From: Arthrobacter crystallopoietes
Lineage (GTDB): Bacteria > Actinomycetota > Actinomycetes > Actinomycetales > Micrococcaceae
Length of the DNA: 64,000 nt
Direction of reading: 5' to 3'
Assembly: GCF_017603825.1 (NCBI RefSeq)
Contig: NZ_CP072014.1
Span: forward strand, 2,542,001-2,606,000
Each line of letters opens with the position of its first letter. Positions within the stretch are counted from its first letter, which is position 1. A model generated the notes under the pieces. That model was not told the origin of the DNA. It did not search any database and was given only the letters and a program-made list of their open reading frames with translations. Of the stretch, positions 8,403 to 17,247 are shown in pieces. The translations under genes and the position numbers were made by a program.

Positions 8403-9316
8403 GCGGGTTTGACGACAACCCTCGCCGCTACGAACATCTCTCGCGTATCCGGCTCGAAGATCCCGACGCCGTGGCCCGTGCGGCCGCCGCGCGCCGGCCG
8501 CATCCGGGGCTCAAGCTGGGCGAACAGAACTTCATCGTGGCTGCGGACCATCCCGCCCGCGGCGCCCTCGCCGTCGGTGATAATCCCACAGCGATGGCGG
8601 ACCGGCGCGACCTGCTGGACCGGATGCAGGAAGCACTGGCTAACCCGGCCGTGGACGGCGTGTTGGCCAGTCCGGACATCATGGACGACCTGCTGCTGCT
8701 CGGTGCACTGGACGGCAAGCTGCTGTTCGGGTCGATGAACCGCGGCGGCCTGGCCGGCTATGTCAACGAGATGGACGACCGCTTCACCGGTCACACCGCC
8801 GCTGCGCTGGAGGCCCTCGGCGCCAATGGCGGCAAGATGCTCACCCGCATCTGCCTGGGCGACCCGGCCACCGTCGCCACGCTTGAATCAACGGCCAAGG
8901 TGATCGACAGCCTGGCCGAGCGCCGGCTGGTCGCCATGGTGGAGCCGTTCATCTCCGTCTGGGACAACGGGCGGATCCGCAACGACCTGAGCACGGATGC
9001 CGTAATCAAGTCCATCGCGATTGCCTCCGGCTTGGGGTCCACGAGCGCCTACACCTGGATGAAGCTGCCCGTGGTCCAGGACATGGAACGCGTGATGGCA
9101 GCCACTACTATGCCCACCGTCCTGCTGGGCGGGGACCCGACCGGCACGCCGGAGGAAATCTATTCAAGCTGGGGAGCTGCACTGCGGTTGCCCGGCGTCC
9201 AGGGCCTGACCGTTGGCCGGACCTTGTTGTATCCGAAGGAGGGCAGCGTGAAGGAAGCAGTCGCTACCGCCGCGACCCTGCTGAACACCCGTACCGGACA
9301 GGAGATCGCCAGCTGA
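8399..9316 (+). CDS. Cgl0159-type (beta/alpha)8 aldolase of inositol clusters
   Basis: A 305-aa TIM-barrel protein that overlaps iolC by four bases (ATGA) and iolD by one (TGATG), so it is tightly co-translated. It matches the actinobacterial family found beside iolC in corynebacteria (LGEQNFIVAADHPARGALAV, DGVLASPDIMDDLLLLGAL). No separate iolJ-like class II aldolase is seen in the window, so this protein is the best candidate to split DKG-6-phosphate into dihydroxyacetone phosphate and malonic semialdehyde. That role is inferred from context and fold, not shown by active-site residues I can name. Confidence 0.75.
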   Translation: MSGFDDNPRRYEHLSRIRLEDPDAVARAAAARRPHPGLKLGEQNFIVAADHPARGALAVGDNPTAMADRRDLLDRMQEALANPAVDGVLASPDIMDDLLLLGALDGKLLFGSMNRGGLAGYVNEMDDRFTGHTAAALEALGANGGKMLTRICLGDPATVATLESTAKVIDSLAERRLVAMVEPFISVWDNGRIRNDLSTDAVIKSIAIASGLGSTSAYTWMKLPVVQDMERVMAATTMPTVLLGGDPTGTPEEIYSSWGAALRLPGVQGLTVGRTLLYPKEGSVKEAVATAATLLNTRTGQEIAS

Positions 9317-11277
9317 TGGCTACCCGCAGAATGACCGTGGCCCAGGCGGTTGTAGAGTTCCTGGGCAAGCAGTACACCGTGGATAACGTCGGGGGAGCGG
9401 AGCACCGCGAACGGCTGATCCCGGGCATGTTCGGCATCTTCGGCCACGGCAACGTTGCCGGCGTGGGCCAGGCGCTGAAGCAGTGGCAGGTCCAGGACCC
9501 GTCACTCATGCCGTACTACCAGGGCCGCAACGAGCAGGCCCAGGTGCACCAGTCCGTGGGCTACGCCCGGCACATGCGCCGCCGCGCCACCTTCGCGATC
9601 TCCAGCTCCATCGGCCCCGGTTCGTCGAACCTGCTGACCGGCGCCGCGCTGGCCACCACCAACCGGCTGCCCGTGCTGCTGCTGCCCTCGGACACGTTCG
9701 CCACCCGTGCGGCGGATCCGGTGCTGCAGCAGTTGGAGCGCCCGGACGCCTATGACATCACGGTCAACGATGCCTTCCGCCCGCTGTCCAAGTATTTCGA
9801 CCGCGTGACCCGCCCGGAACAGCTGTTTTCCGCCTTCCACCACGGGCTCCGCGTGCTGACGGACCCGGCCGAGACCGGTACCGTCACCATCTCCCTGCCG
9901 CAGGACGTGCAGGCCGAAGTGCTGGACGTGCCCGAGGAATTCCTCGCCGAGCGCGAGTGGCGGATCCGCCGCCCCGAGCCGGAAGAGGATGACATCCGCC
10001 GGGCGGCCCAGATGATCCGCGCGGCCAAGCGCCCGCTGATCATCGCCGGCGGTGGCGTGCTGTACTCCTTCGCCAACGAGCAGCTCGCCGAGCTGGCCGA
10101 GCTGACCGGCATCCCCGTCGCCTACACCCAAGCCGGTGTGGGCGTGCTGCCCTGGGACGCGCCGTACTGCCTCGGCGCAGTGGGTTCCACCGGTACGACG
10201 GCGGCCAACGCCGTCGCCCGCGAAGCGGATTTGATCATCGGGATCGGGACCCGCTACGAGGACTTCACCACCGCGTCGCGCACGGCGTTCCAGAACCCGG
10301 ACGTGCAGTTCGTCAACATCAACGTGGCCCCGATCGACGCGTACAAGCAGGGCGCCAGCCTGCCGATCGTCGCCGATGCCCGCAAGAGCCTGGTCAAGCT
10401 GGTGGAAAGCCTCTCGGGCTACCGCGTGGCCGGGGACCTCGAGCAGCAGGTGGCGGCCGAGAAGGACCGGTGGAACAAGACCGTGGACGAGGCCTTCGAC
10501 ACCCGGCACACCCCGCTGCCGAGCCAGAACGAGATCATCGGCGCCGTCAACCGCACCATGGACGCCCGCGATGTGGTCATCTGCGCGGCCGGCTCGCTGC
10601 CCGGCGACCTGCACAAGATGTGGCGCGTGCGGGACCCGTTCGGCTACCACGTGGAATACGCGTACTCCTGCATGGGCTACGAGATTCCCGGCGGCCTCGG
10701 CGTGAAACGTGCCGCCATCGACGAGGCAGGCCGCGCCGCGGAGGGTTCTGCCGGCGCCCAGGCGCGCGACGTCGTCGTAATGGTCGGTGACGGTTCCTAC
10801 CTGATGATGCACACCGAGCTGGTCACGGCAGTGGCCGAGGGGATCAAGCTCATCACGGTGCTCATCCAGAACCACGGGTACGCGTCCATCGGCGCGCTGT
10901 CCGAATCGCTCGGCTCCCAGCGCTTCGGCACCAAATACCGCACGCTGGACAAGAAGCACCACACGTTCGACGACGGCGAGAAGCTGCCGATCGACCTGGC
11001 CACCAACGCGGAATCGCTGGGTGTGCGGGTGATCCGGGTGGAGCCGGGCGAGAACGTCATTGCGGACCTGGAGGCGGCGGTGGCCAAGGCCAAGGCCGAG
11101 CCGGAAGGATCCGGTCCCGTGCTGATCCACGTCGAATCCGATCCGCTGATCGACGCGCCGGATTCCGAGTCCTGGTGGGATGTGCCGGTGGCCTCGGTCT
11201 CCGAGCTGGACTCTACGCAGAACGCCTACAAGACCTACGCGGACCACAAGGCCCGGCAGAAGCCGCTGATCGGCTGA
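9316..11277 (+). CDS. iolD: 3D-(3,5/4)-trihydroxycyclohexane-1,2-dione hydrolase IolD
   Basis: A 653-aa thiamine-diphosphate enzyme that opens the inositol-derived ring to 5-deoxy-D-glucuronate. The N-terminal Pyr domain begins with TVAQAVVEFLGKQY, has the central FAD-fold-like domain (IIAGGGVLYSFANEQ), and the C-terminal PP domain carries the ThDP/Mg motif (VVVMVGDGSYLMMHTEL through IQNHGYASIG). Full length for the family. The ATG overlaps the aldolase stop by one base. Confidence 0.95.
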   Translation: MATRRMTVAQAVVEFLGKQYTVDNVGGAEHRERLIPGMFGIFGHGNVAGVGQALKQWQVQDPSLMPYYQGRNEQAQVHQSVGYARHMRRRATFAISSSIGPGSSNLLTGAALATTNRLPVLLLPSDTFATRAADPVLQQLERPDAYDITVNDAFRPLSKYFDRVTRPEQLFSAFHHGLRVLTDPAETGTVTISLPQDVQAEVLDVPEEFLAEREWRIRRPEPEEDDIRRAAQMIRAAKRPLIIAGGGVLYSFANEQLAELAELTGIPVAYTQAGVGVLPWDAPYCLGAVGSTGTTAANAVAREADLIIGIGTRYEDFTTASRTAFQNPDVQFVNINVAPIDAYKQGASLPIVADARKSLVKLVESLSGYRVAGDLEQQVAAEKDRWNKTVDEAFDTRHTPLPSQNEIIGAVNRTMDARDVVICAAGSLPGDLHKMWRVRDPFGYHVEYAYSCMGYEIPGGLGVKRAAIDEAGRAAEGSAGAQARDVVVMVGDGSYLMMHTELVTAVAEGIKLITVLIQNHGYASIGALSESLGSQRFGTKYRTLDKKHHTFDDGEKLPIDLATNAESLGVRVIRVEPGENVIADLEAAVAKAKAEPEGSGPVLIHVESDPLIDAPDSESWWDVPVASVSELDSTQNAYKTYADHKARQKPLIG

Positions 11278-11327
11278 TCCCCAGACGACGCACGAAACTT
11301 TCCACCTGCAACACCAAGGAGAACAAC

Positions 11328-12824
11328 ATGAGCACCACGATCACGCACTTCATCAACGGAGCGGAGACCGCCGGCGAGGGCGACCGCACCCAGTCCGTCT
11401 ACAACCCGGCCACCGGCGAGACCACGGGCGAACTTCGCCTGGCCAACCGTGCCGACATCGAGGCCGTGGTCGCCGCGGCGAAGGCAGCCTCCGAAATCTG
11501 GGCTGAAACCTCGCTGACCAAGCGCACTGCCGTGCTGTTCAAGTTCCGCGAACTGCTGGCCGCCAACGTGCAGGAACTGGCCAAGATTGTCACCAGCGAG
11601 CACGGCAAGGTTGTCTCCGACGCCGCCGGTGAAGTGGGCCGCGGCCTTGAGGTTGTCGAATATGCCTGCGGCGCTTCGCAGTCGCTGAAGGGCGAGTACT
11701 CGGACCAGGTCGCCGGCGGGATCGACGTCTTCTCCTTCCGCCAGCCGCTCGGCGTCGTCGCCGGCATTACCCCGTTCAACTTCCCCGTCATGGTGCCGCT
11801 GTGGATGGCTCCTGTCGCGATCGTTACCGGCAACGCGTTCATCCTCAAGCCCTCCGAGCGCGACCCCTCCGCCAGCCTGTTCATGGCGCGGCTGTGGAAG
11901 GAAGCCGGACTGCCCGACGGCGTCTTCAACGTGCTGCAGGGCGATAAGGAAGCCGTTGACGGCCTGCTGACCCACCCGGACGTGGACGGCATCTCCTTTG
12001 TCGGGTCCACCCCCATCGCCAAGTACGTTCACGAGACCGCCACCAAGCACGGCAAGCGCGTCCAGGCCCTGGGCGGCGCCAAGAACCACGCCGTGGTCAT
12101 GCCGGATGCCGACATGGACCTCGCCGCGGACCACATCAACGCAGCGGCCTTCGGCTCCGCCGGACAGCGCTGCATGGCCATCTCCGTAGCCGTCGCCGTG
12201 GGCGACGCGGCCGAGTCCCTGGTGGCCAAGCTGAAGGAACGCGCCGAGGCCATCAAGGTTGCCAACGGCATGGAGCCGGACGCGGACATGGGCCCGGTCA
12301 TCACCCCGCATTCCAAGGCCCGCCTGCAGAAGATCGTCGGCGAGGCCCAGGAAGACGGCGCCGCCTTGGTCGTGGACGGCCGCGACCTGATGGTCAAGGA
12401 CCACGAGAACGGCTTCTTTGTCGGCCCGACCGTCATTGACCACGTCCGCCGCGAGATGACCGCCTACCGGGAGGAAATCTTCGGACCGGTCCTCGCAGTG
12501 GTGCGCGTGGCCAACATCGAGGAGGCCCTCGAGGTCATCAACTCCAACCCGTACGGCAACGGCACGGCCATTTTCACCGCTTCCGGCGCCTACGCCCGCG
12601 CCTTCACCCGCGGCGTCACGGTCGGCATGGTCGGCGTGAACGTTCCGCTTCCGGTGCCGGTTGCCTGGCACTCCTTCGGCGGCTGGAAGGACTCGCTGTT
12701 CGGCGACCACCACATCTACGGACCCGACGGCGTGCGCTTCTACACCCGCGGCAAGGTTGTCACCCAGCGCTGGCCCGAGCCGAAGCAGGCCTCCAACGCC
12801 TCCTTCGCGTTCCCGTCCCACTGA
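11328..12824 (+). CDS. iolA: Methylmalonate/malonate-semialdehyde dehydrogenase (CoA-acylating) IolA/MmsA
   Basis: A 498-aa aldehyde dehydrogenase starting at ATG 11328 after AAGGAG. It oxidises malonic semialdehyde, the last inositol-pathway product, to acetyl-CoA with CO2 release. The NAD-binding region is GITPFNFPVMVPLWM and ILKPSERDP, the conserved glycine motif FVGSTPIAKYV, and the catalytic Cys is in SAGQRCMAIS, all typical of MmsA. The C-terminal part (NVPLPVPVAWHSFGGWKDS) is also family-typical. It lies 50 bp after iolD in the same operon. Confidence 0.95.
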   Translation: MSTTITHFINGAETAGEGDRTQSVYNPATGETTGELRLANRADIEAVVAAAKAASEIWAETSLTKRTAVLFKFRELLAANVQELAKIVTSEHGKVVSDAAGEVGRGLEVVEYACGASQSLKGEYSDQVAGGIDVFSFRQPLGVVAGITPFNFPVMVPLWMAPVAIVTGNAFILKPSERDPSASLFMARLWKEAGLPDGVFNVLQGDKEAVDGLLTHPDVDGISFVGSTPIAKYVHETATKHGKRVQALGGAKNHAVVMPDADMDLAADHINAAAFGSAGQRCMAISVAVAVGDAAESLVAKLKERAEAIKVANGMEPDADMGPVITPHSKARLQKIVGEAQEDGAALVVDGRDLMVKDHENGFFVGPTVIDHVRREMTAYREEIFGPVLAVVRVANIEEALEVINSNPYGNGTAIFTASGAYARAFTRGVTVGMVGVNVPLPVPVAWHSFGGWKDSLFGDHHIYGPDGVRFYTRGKVVTQRWPEPKQASNASFAFPSH

Positions 12825-12880
12825 CGCGCGCTCCGGCCCGCAGACTGACCCGCCAACTACAAGGCTGAAAGGACTGATCA

Positions 12881-13801
12881 ATGTCCGAGGTTGAGAACAA
12901 GCTGATCATCGGCACGGCCCCCGACTCCTGGGGCGTCTGGTTTCCAAATGATCCCAAGCAGACCCCGTGGGAGCGCTTCCTGGACGAGGTAGCCGAGTCC
13001 GGCTACAAGTGGATCGAGCTGGGCCCCTACGGCTACCTGCCCACCGACCCGTCCCGCCTGGCGGACGAGCTGAAGGCGCGCGACCTCAAGGTCTCCGCCG
13101 GCACCGTTTTCACCGCTTTCCACCGCGGCGTGGACCAGTGGGATATCGCGTGGGAGCCGGCCCGCAAGGTCGCGGAACTGACCGCGGCCATGGGCGGCGA
13201 ACACATTGTGGTCATCCCCGCCATGTGGCGCGACGACGTCACCGGCGAGGCGGTGGAGAACGGCGAGCTGACGGTGGAGCAATGGGACGACCTGTTCAAC
13301 GGCCACAACCGTCTGGGCAAGGTGCTCTCCGAGGAGTACGGGCTGCAGCAGCAGTTCCACTCCCATGCCGACTCGCACGTCTGCGTGCAGCCGGACATCG
13401 AGCGCTTCCTGCAGAACACGGACCCGCAGTTGGTCACGCTCTGCCTGGACACCGGCCACGCCGAGTACGGCGGCGCCAGCAGCGTGGACCTGATCGAGAA
13501 GTACCCGGAGCGGATCGGCTACCTGCATCTGAAGCAGATTGATCCGGAGGTGCTGAAGACCGTCCGCGAGCAGAACATGACATGGGCCGCCGCGAACCTG
13601 GCCGGCGTCATGACGGAACCGCCGAACGGCCTGCCGGACCTGTCCAAGGTGATCGACGCCGTCGAAAAGCTGGACAAGCCCATTTTCGGCATCGTCGAAC
13701 AGGATATGTACCCGGTGGCGGACTTCGGTGTGCCGATGCCCATCGCCAAGCGCACCTGCAGTTACCTGCTCTCCTGCGGCTCCCGGACCCGCGTCCAGTA
13801 A
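12881..13801 (+). CDS. iolE: Inosose dehydratase IolE
   Basis: A 306-aa AP-endonuclease-2-fold TIM barrel. It removes water from 2-keto-myo-inositol (scyllo-inosose) to give the diketone used by IolD. The start is ATG 12881 after GAAAGGA. Characteristic stretches are TAPDSWGVWFPNDP, ESGYKWIELGPYGYLP, the metal-site region HSHADSHV, LCLDTGHAEYGG and YLHLKQID. Position between iolA and iolG agrees. Confidence 0.92.
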   Translation: MSEVENKLIIGTAPDSWGVWFPNDPKQTPWERFLDEVAESGYKWIELGPYGYLPTDPSRLADELKARDLKVSAGTVFTAFHRGVDQWDIAWEPARKVAELTAAMGGEHIVVIPAMWRDDVTGEAVENGELTVEQWDDLFNGHNRLGKVLSEEYGLQQQFHSHADSHVCVQPDIERFLQNTDPQLVTLCLDTGHAEYGGASSVDLIEKYPERIGYLHLKQIDPEVLKTVREQNMTWAAANLAGVMTEPPNGLPDLSKVIDAVEKLDKPIFGIVEQDMYPVADFGVPMPIAKRTCSYLLSCGSRTRVQ

Positions 13802-13847
13802 CCAGTCCCGCAACGCACGCAACCACTCCAAGCCAGAAGGAAACACC

Positions 13848-14861
13848 ATGAGCCAGAACCTCCGCGTTGCCGTCATCGGCGCCGGACGCATGGGCATTGA
13901 CCACATCCAGCGCATCCACCGCCGCATCCACGGCGCCGAGGTGGCCGCCGTCGTCGATATCGATGTGGACCGTGCCAACGCCGCCATCGCCGGCATTCCC
14001 GGCGCCGTGGCGCTGACCGATGCCCAGGCCGCACTGGAGAACCCGGACATCAACGCCGTGCTGATCGCCACCCCGGGCTTCCTGCACGAGGAGATCCTGC
14101 ATGTCGCGCTGGCCAAGGACATCCCCATCCTGTGCGAGAAGCCGCTGACCCCCGACGCCGAATCCGCCTGGAAGGTTGTCCAGGCGGAGGAGAAGCTGGG
14201 CCGCAAGCGGATCCAAGTGGGCTTCATGCGCCGTTACGACGCCGAATACGCGCAGCTGGGCGACCTCATCCGCAGCGGCGAACTCGGCGAACTGCTGGTG
14301 TTGCACCACCAGCACCGCAACGCGACCACCCCGCCCGGCTTCACCAATGAGATGCTGATCCACGACTCGGTGGTCCACGAGTTCGACGCCGTCCGCTTCT
14401 TCACGGGCGAGGAAATCACCTCGGTCCAGGTGCGGACGGGCAAGCGCACCCGCAACGCGCCGGAAGGCCAGCACGATCCGCAGCACGTACTGCTGGAGAC
14501 CGAGTCCGGCGTCCTGGCCGACGTGGAGATCTACGTCAACGCCCAGTACGGCTACGAGGTTGCCACGCAGGCCTCCTTCGAAGAGGGCGTGGTCAGCATC
14601 GGCAGCGACTCCGGCCCCTACGTGCGGACGCAGGGCCGCTGGGGCGGCAAGGTTACGCCTGGCTTCGAGGAACGCTTCGGCGCAGCGTACGACGTCGAAA
14701 TCCAGGCGTGGGTCGATGCCGCACTGAAGGATGGGATCGGCGGTCCGAGCGCCTGGGACGGCTACGCCACGGCTGCCTGCTGCGAAGCCGGTGTCGAGGC
14801 ACAGAAGACCGGCGGCAAGGTCACCGTCGCACTGAACCCGAAGCCCGCGCTCTACAACTAA
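13848..14861 (+). CDS. iolG: Inositol 2-dehydrogenase IolG (canonical copy)
   Basis: A 337-aa Gfo/Idh/MocA NAD-dependent dehydrogenase converting myo-inositol to scyllo-inosose. The Rossmann motif is VIGAGRMGIDH, the catalytic lysine is in CEKPLTPDA, and VGFMRRYD plus DSVVHEFD (catalytic Asp/His) are as in IolG of Bacillus. The C-terminal RFGAAYDVEIQAWVDA and SAWDGYATAACCEAG are IolG hallmarks. Of the six dehydrogenases here it is the clearest IolG ortholog. ATG 13848 follows AGAAGGAA. Confidence 0.93.
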   Translation: MSQNLRVAVIGAGRMGIDHIQRIHRRIHGAEVAAVVDIDVDRANAAIAGIPGAVALTDAQAALENPDINAVLIATPGFLHEEILHVALAKDIPILCEKPLTPDAESAWKVVQAEEKLGRKRIQVGFMRRYDAEYAQLGDLIRSGELGELLVLHHQHRNATTPPGFTNEMLIHDSVVHEFDAVRFFTGEEITSVQVRTGKRTRNAPEGQHDPQHVLLETESGVLADVEIYVNAQYGYEVATQASFEEGVVSIGSDSGPYVRTQGRWGGKVTPGFEERFGAAYDVEIQAWVDAALKDGIGGPSAWDGYATAACCEAGVEAQKTGGKVTVALNPKPALYN

Positions 14862-14955
14862 ACACCCATGGCGGGAGGCGCCCGGCAAGGCTCCTCCCGC
14901 CGTTCCATGTCCGGCCCGCCCCGAAATCAACCCGAATCCACGAGGAGCGCTACCG

Positions 14956-15828
14956 ATGAAGATCGCCCTGGATCCCACCCCGTTCCACCACAGCCACTCC
15001 GTGCTCGAGTTTCCCAAGGTCGCCGCGGAACTGGGCTACAAGTACATCCAGCTCACTCCGCACAAGGACGTTCTGCCGTTCTTCACCCATCCAAAGGCCG
15101 ATGACGCCTTGGTAGCCGATTTGAAGAAGGCCTGCGCCGAGGCGGACGTCCAAATCGCGTCGGTGCTGCCGGTGCTGCGCTGGTCCTCTCCGGATGAGAA
15201 CCTGCGCCAGGCCGCTGTCCGTTACTGGAAGCGCGCAGTGCAGATCGCCGTCGACCTCGGGGTGACCCAGATGAATACCGAATTCAGCGGCCGGCCCGAG
15301 CAGCCCGAGGAATCGGAGGCCGCGTTCTACCGGTCCATGGAGGAGCTCGTCCCCGTCTTCGAGCGCGAGGGCGTGCACGTGGCCATCGACCCGCACCCGG
15401 ACGACTTCGTCGAAGAGGGCCTCGCCGCTTGGCGGGTCATCCGCGGCGTGAACTCCCCGAACCTCGGCTTTGTCTACGTCGCCGCCCACAGCTTCCACAT
15501 GAAGGATGAGCCGGCCGACATCATGGACGCGGTGGGGGACCGGCTCCGGGTTGTCCACGTTGCGGACACCATGAACCACCATGCCTCGCACGGGCTGCGC
15601 TACATCACCAACCCGCCCGGCAATCCGGTGCGGGTGCACCAGCACCTTAAGATCGGCGACGGCGACGTGGACTGGCAGGAATTCTTCGGCGGACTGGCCG
15701 AGAACGGGTTTTTGGACCGGCCGGACTCGGTCATGGTCTCCAGCGTCTTCGCCGAAAACGAGAACGCCCTCGAAGTGTCCCGTTACCAGCTGCAGACGAT
15801 GAAGGAATACGTCGGCGGTTTCCAGTAA
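14956..15828 (+). CDS. iolH: Inositol catabolism sugar-phosphate isomerase/epimerase IolH
   Basis: A 290-aa xylose-isomerase-like TIM barrel. It matches IolH in length and sequence features: the start MKIALDPTPF, the segment ELGYKYIQLTPH, RQAAVRYWKRAVQIAVDLGV, NTEFSGRPEQPEESEA, and HVADTMNHHASHGLRYI. Its exact reaction is not settled in the family; it is always tied to inositol use. ATG 14956 follows GAGGAGC. It ends the seven-gene iol operon, and a hairpin terminator lies about 80 bp downstream. Confidence 0.88.
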   Translation: MKIALDPTPFHHSHSVLEFPKVAAELGYKYIQLTPHKDVLPFFTHPKADDALVADLKKACAEADVQIASVLPVLRWSSPDENLRQAAVRYWKRAVQIAVDLGVTQMNTEFSGRPEQPEESEAAFYRSMEELVPVFEREGVHVAIDPHPDDFVEEGLAAWRVIRGVNSPNLGFVYVAAHSFHMKDEPADIMDAVGDRLRVVHVADTMNHHASHGLRYITNPPGNPVRVHQHLKIGDGDVDWQEFFGGLAENGFLDRPDSVMVSSVFAENENALEVSRYQLQTMKEYVGGFQ

Positions 15829-15909
15829 CCGCCGCAGCACCATGTACCCCGGCTGCCGTAAATTCTTCCCTGACCGAGGGGACTGTCCACCACGAGCGGT
15901 CGGAAGAAG

Positions 15910-15947
15910 AGGGATCCGGGCACGGCAGAACAGCCGGCCCGGGCCCT
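15910..15947 (+). terminator. Hairpin terminator after the iol operon
   Basis: Arms AGGG..CCGGGC (15910-15921) and GCCCGG.CCCT (15937-15947) pair with a small internal loop. It lies between iolH and the tautomerase promoter, and is followed by TTCG rather than a long T run. Confidence 0.5.
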
Positions 15948-15980
15948 TCGTGCTGTCCGCGACCGGTACGGTGCCAACCC

Positions 15981-16018
15981 TTTACGGAGTGCCACCATAT
16001 TGTTAGAATGTCAGGACA
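15981..16018 (+). promoter_or_regulatory. Promoter and GntR-type operator of the tautomerase gene
   Basis: -35 TTTACG (15981-15986), 17-nt spacer, -10 TAGAAT (16004-16009). The operator TGTCAGGACA (16009-16018) overlaps the last -10 base and covers the start site. The 10-mer matches the motif found in front of iolC, gntR and the ABC operon. Confidence 0.65.
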
Positions 16019-16041
16019 AACGATTCTTGAAGGAGGCGTAC

Positions 16042-16446
16042 ATGCCGTTGATCCGCATTGACGTCATCGAAGGCCGCGCCGAGCAGGAGCTCGAAGCCGT
16101 CAGCCAAGCCATCCACACCGCGGTCGTCGCGGAGTACGGGATTCCCGAGCGTGACTACTTCCACATCCTGACCGTGCACCCTCCGGGCCAGATTGTCGCC
16201 CAGGACGCGGGCCTTGGCTTTGAGCGCTCGTGCGGGGTCGTCATGATCCAGATCTTCACCCAGGAAGGCCGCAGCGCCGTCGCCAAGGCGAGCCTGTTCG
16301 AGGCCATCCACGACTCCCTGGCCGAGGTCGGCGTCGCCAGCGAAGACGTCTTTATCGGCTACATGGAGAACGGGCCGGGGGACTGGTCCTTCGGTTTCGG
16401 GCGAGCCCAGTATGTCACCGGCGAACTGGCTGTTCCCGAGCGCTGA
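16042..16446 (+). CDS. Tautomerase-superfamily protein
   Basis: A 134-aa protein whose start at ATG 16042 (AGGAGG 8 nt before) puts Pro at position 2, the catalytic N-terminal proline of the 4-oxalocrotonate tautomerase/MSAD superfamily after Met removal (MPLIRIDVIEGR). Later features are DYFHILTVHPPGQIVAQ and GYMENGPGDWSFGFG. It resembles the longer (about 130 aa) trimeric members that act on malonic-semialdehyde-type or oxo-acid substrates. It has its own promoter carrying the inositol operator, so an inositol-linked role (enol/keto or malonate-semialdehyde chemistry) is likely but inferred. Confidence 0.85.
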   Translation: MPLIRIDVIEGRAEQELEAVSQAIHTAVVAEYGIPERDYFHILTVHPPGQIVAQDAGLGFERSCGVVMIQIFTQEGRSAVAKASLFEAIHDSLAEVGVASEDVFIGYMENGPGDWSFGFGRAQYVTGELAVPER

Positions 16447-16458
16447 CCGGCTGGTTCT

Positions 16459-17247
16459 TTAGTCGTGCGCGCCCGGGACCATCTGGTCCCAGTCGATCAC
16501 TGAGCCCGTGACTACTCCGGACCGCTCCGACAGTAGAAACACCACGAAGTCAGCGATCTCGTCCACCTGCCCGAGCTTGCCCATCGGCTGCGACCGGCCG
16601 GCCTTCTCCAGCCAGTCGTCGCCGGCGTTGTGGAAGCGGCGCTGGATTGCGTCCTCGCCCTCCGTCTCGGTCCAGCCGATGTTGATGCCGTTGATCCGGA
16701 TCCGGTCCCACCGGTGCGCGTGCGCGGCGTTCTTGGTGAGGCCGGCCAGGCCGGCCTTGGTCGCAACATACGGCGCCAAGTAGGGCTGCCCGCCGTGCGA
16801 GCTCATGGTGATGATGTTGGCGATGCTGCCCGGCGCCCCGCGTTCCCTGAGATGCCGGATTACCTGCTGCATGAGGAAGAACGGCGCCTTCAGGTTCACC
16901 GCCACGTGCGCGTCGAACAGTTCCTCGGTGGTGTCCAGCATGGTGCCGCGCGTGGTCAACCCGGCAGCGTTAACCAGGGCGTCCACCCGGCCGAAACGCT
17001 CGACCGCCGTCTCCAGCACGCTGCCCAGCTGCGCCATGTCGGCCAGATCGGCCTTGACGAACGCCGCCGGCGTCCCGGCGGCTTCCAGCCGTTCCACCGT
17101 CTCCGCACCGTTTTCCGCATTGCGGCCGACGACGGCGACCGCCGCGGCGTCCTGCTCCGCGGCGGCGAGGGCAATGCCTGCCCCGAGCCCTTGGGTTCCG
17201 CCGCTGACCAGCAGGACTTTGTCCCGCATGAGGCCCTCAAATCCCAC
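16459..17247 (-). CDS. SDR-family oxidoreductase
   Basis: A 262-aa classical short-chain dehydrogenase. The GTG start at 17247 has AAAGGAAAGGA upstream; ATG 17229 is an alternative. The cofactor motif is VSGGTQGLGAGIALAAAEQ, the NAAGLTTRG strand follows, and the catalytic residues are Ser in ITMSSHGGQ and the YVATKAG Tyr/Lys pair. It is the last gene of a three-gene minus-strand unit (oxygenase, Gfo/Idh, SDR) and overlaps the preceding gene by 11 bp. It probably oxidises a cyclitol or its cleavage product. Confidence 0.9.
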   Translation of the reverse strand: MGFEGLMRDKVLLVSGGTQGLGAGIALAAAEQDAAAVAVVGRNAENGAETVERLEAAGTPAAFVKADLADMAQLGSVLETAVERFGRVDALVNAAGLTTRGTMLDTTEELFDAHVAVNLKAPFFLMQQVIRHLRERGAPGSIANIITMSSHGGQPYLAPYVATKAGLAGLTKNAAHAHRWDRIRINGINIGWTETEGEDAIQRRFHNAGDDWLEKAGRSQPMGKLGQVDEIADFVVFLLSERSGVVTGSVIDWDQMVPGAHD

